Shown here: positions 6,030 to 6,090 of the stretch, piece by piece
Position numbering within the stretch: the stretch's first letter is position 1
Layout: each line of letters starts with the position of its first letter
DNA from: DATKRB01 sp035532415
GTDB taxonomy: Bacteria; Actinomycetota; Acidimicrobiia; Acidimicrobiales; RAAP-2
Direction of reading: 5' to 3'
Assembly (NCBI GenBank): GCA_035532415.1
Contig: DATKRB010000007.1
Coordinates: 1-6,090 of the forward strand
Length of the DNA stretch: 6,090 nucleotides
Notes under the pieces: generated by a model
What the model was told of the DNA's origin: nothing
What the model saw: only the letters and a program-made list of their open reading frames with translations
Database searches by the model: none
Translations under genes and position numbers: made by a program

Positions 6030-6090
6030 ATGTCCCGCCTCGAAGGCCGCCGTACCGTGATCACCGGAGCAGCCAGCGGCATCGGTGCCG
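6030..6090 (+). CDS. Short-chain dehydrogenase/reductase (SDR), N-terminal fragment
   Basis: Only the first 20 codons lie in the window; the gene runs off the right edge. The ATG at 6030 follows GGAG (6022-6025) by four bases. The peptide MSRLEGRRTVITGAASGIGA has the SDR beginning: a short lead, the first beta strand (TVIT) and the nucleotide-binding TGxxxGIG motif (T12, G13, G17, I18, G19) of classical SDR enzymes, which bind NAD(H) or NADP(H) and reduce or oxidise alcohols and ketones. The substrate and cofactor preference cannot be judged, since the catalytic YxxxK and the second beta strand lie outside. It has its own promoter and is not clearly coupled to marR. Confidence 0.85.
   Translation, partial: MSRLEGRRTVITGAASGIGA

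Noticed and set aside
5258..6082. N-terminal extension of the exporter frame through the marR region on the minus strand
   Set aside because: The extension is antisense to marR, non-hydrophobic and featureless, whereas the ATG at 5257 has a strong ribosome site and gives the normal MFS N-terminus.
1..6090. Search for a new defence system, mobile element, CRISPR array or RNA gene
   Set aside because: All long genes belong to recognisable housekeeping or transport families; no transposase, integrase, spaced direct repeats, tRNA-like fold or att-like repeat pair was seen.

Overview
The window looks like a chromosomal segment of a high-GC actinobacterium (Actinomycetota). Three things point there. 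The Rieske C-terminus has the actinobacterial form: CTHLGCP, CPCHQS rather than the common CPCHGS, then a PLPQLPITVD tail and a FWERP end. QcrA is followed directly by a cytochrome b whose second haem-ligand pair is spaced as in actinobacterial QcrB. Codons are strongly G/C-ending throughout. The QcrB is rather short for mycobacteria or streptomycetes, which could fit a deeper lineage such as Acidimicrobiia, but that is only inference.

Layout, left to right. (1) Positions 1-1832, + strand: the end of qcrA and all of qcrB, overlapping in an ATGA junction. This is the tail of a qcrCAB operon for the respiratory cytochrome bc1 complex. (2) A hairpin follows in the short convergent gap. (3) Positions 1888-2699, - strand: an enoyl-CoA hydratase/isomerase family gene whose frame is broken by one missing base in a run of four C (2550-2553). 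All family residues are otherwise intact, so a sequencing error or very recent mutation is likely. (4) Positions 2884-3492, + strand: a small six-helix TMEM175-type (DUF1211) potassium channel. (5) Positions 3518-5257, - strand: a 14-helix DHA2-type major facilitator exporter. (6) Positions 5433-5915, + strand: a MarR-family repressor divergent from the exporter, with an AT-rich promoter/operator region between them. (7) From 6030, + strand: the first 20 codons of a short-chain dehydrogenase/reductase with its own recognisable promoter.

The clearest functional units are the bc1 operon end (electron transfer from menaquinol to cytochrome c with proton translocation) and the divergent marR/MFS pair, in which the MarR protein probably represses the exporter and itself until a ligand binds. 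The enoyl-CoA hydratase, channel and SDR genes look like independent neighbours.

I found no CRISPR array, mobile element, tRNA or rRNA, and nothing that amounts to a new multi-gene system. The more interesting points are small: the homopolymer frameshift, two inverted repeats in the marR/MFS intergenic region, an Asn in place of the usual Asp in helix 1 of the exporter, and an LSD variant of the TMEM175 FSD motif.
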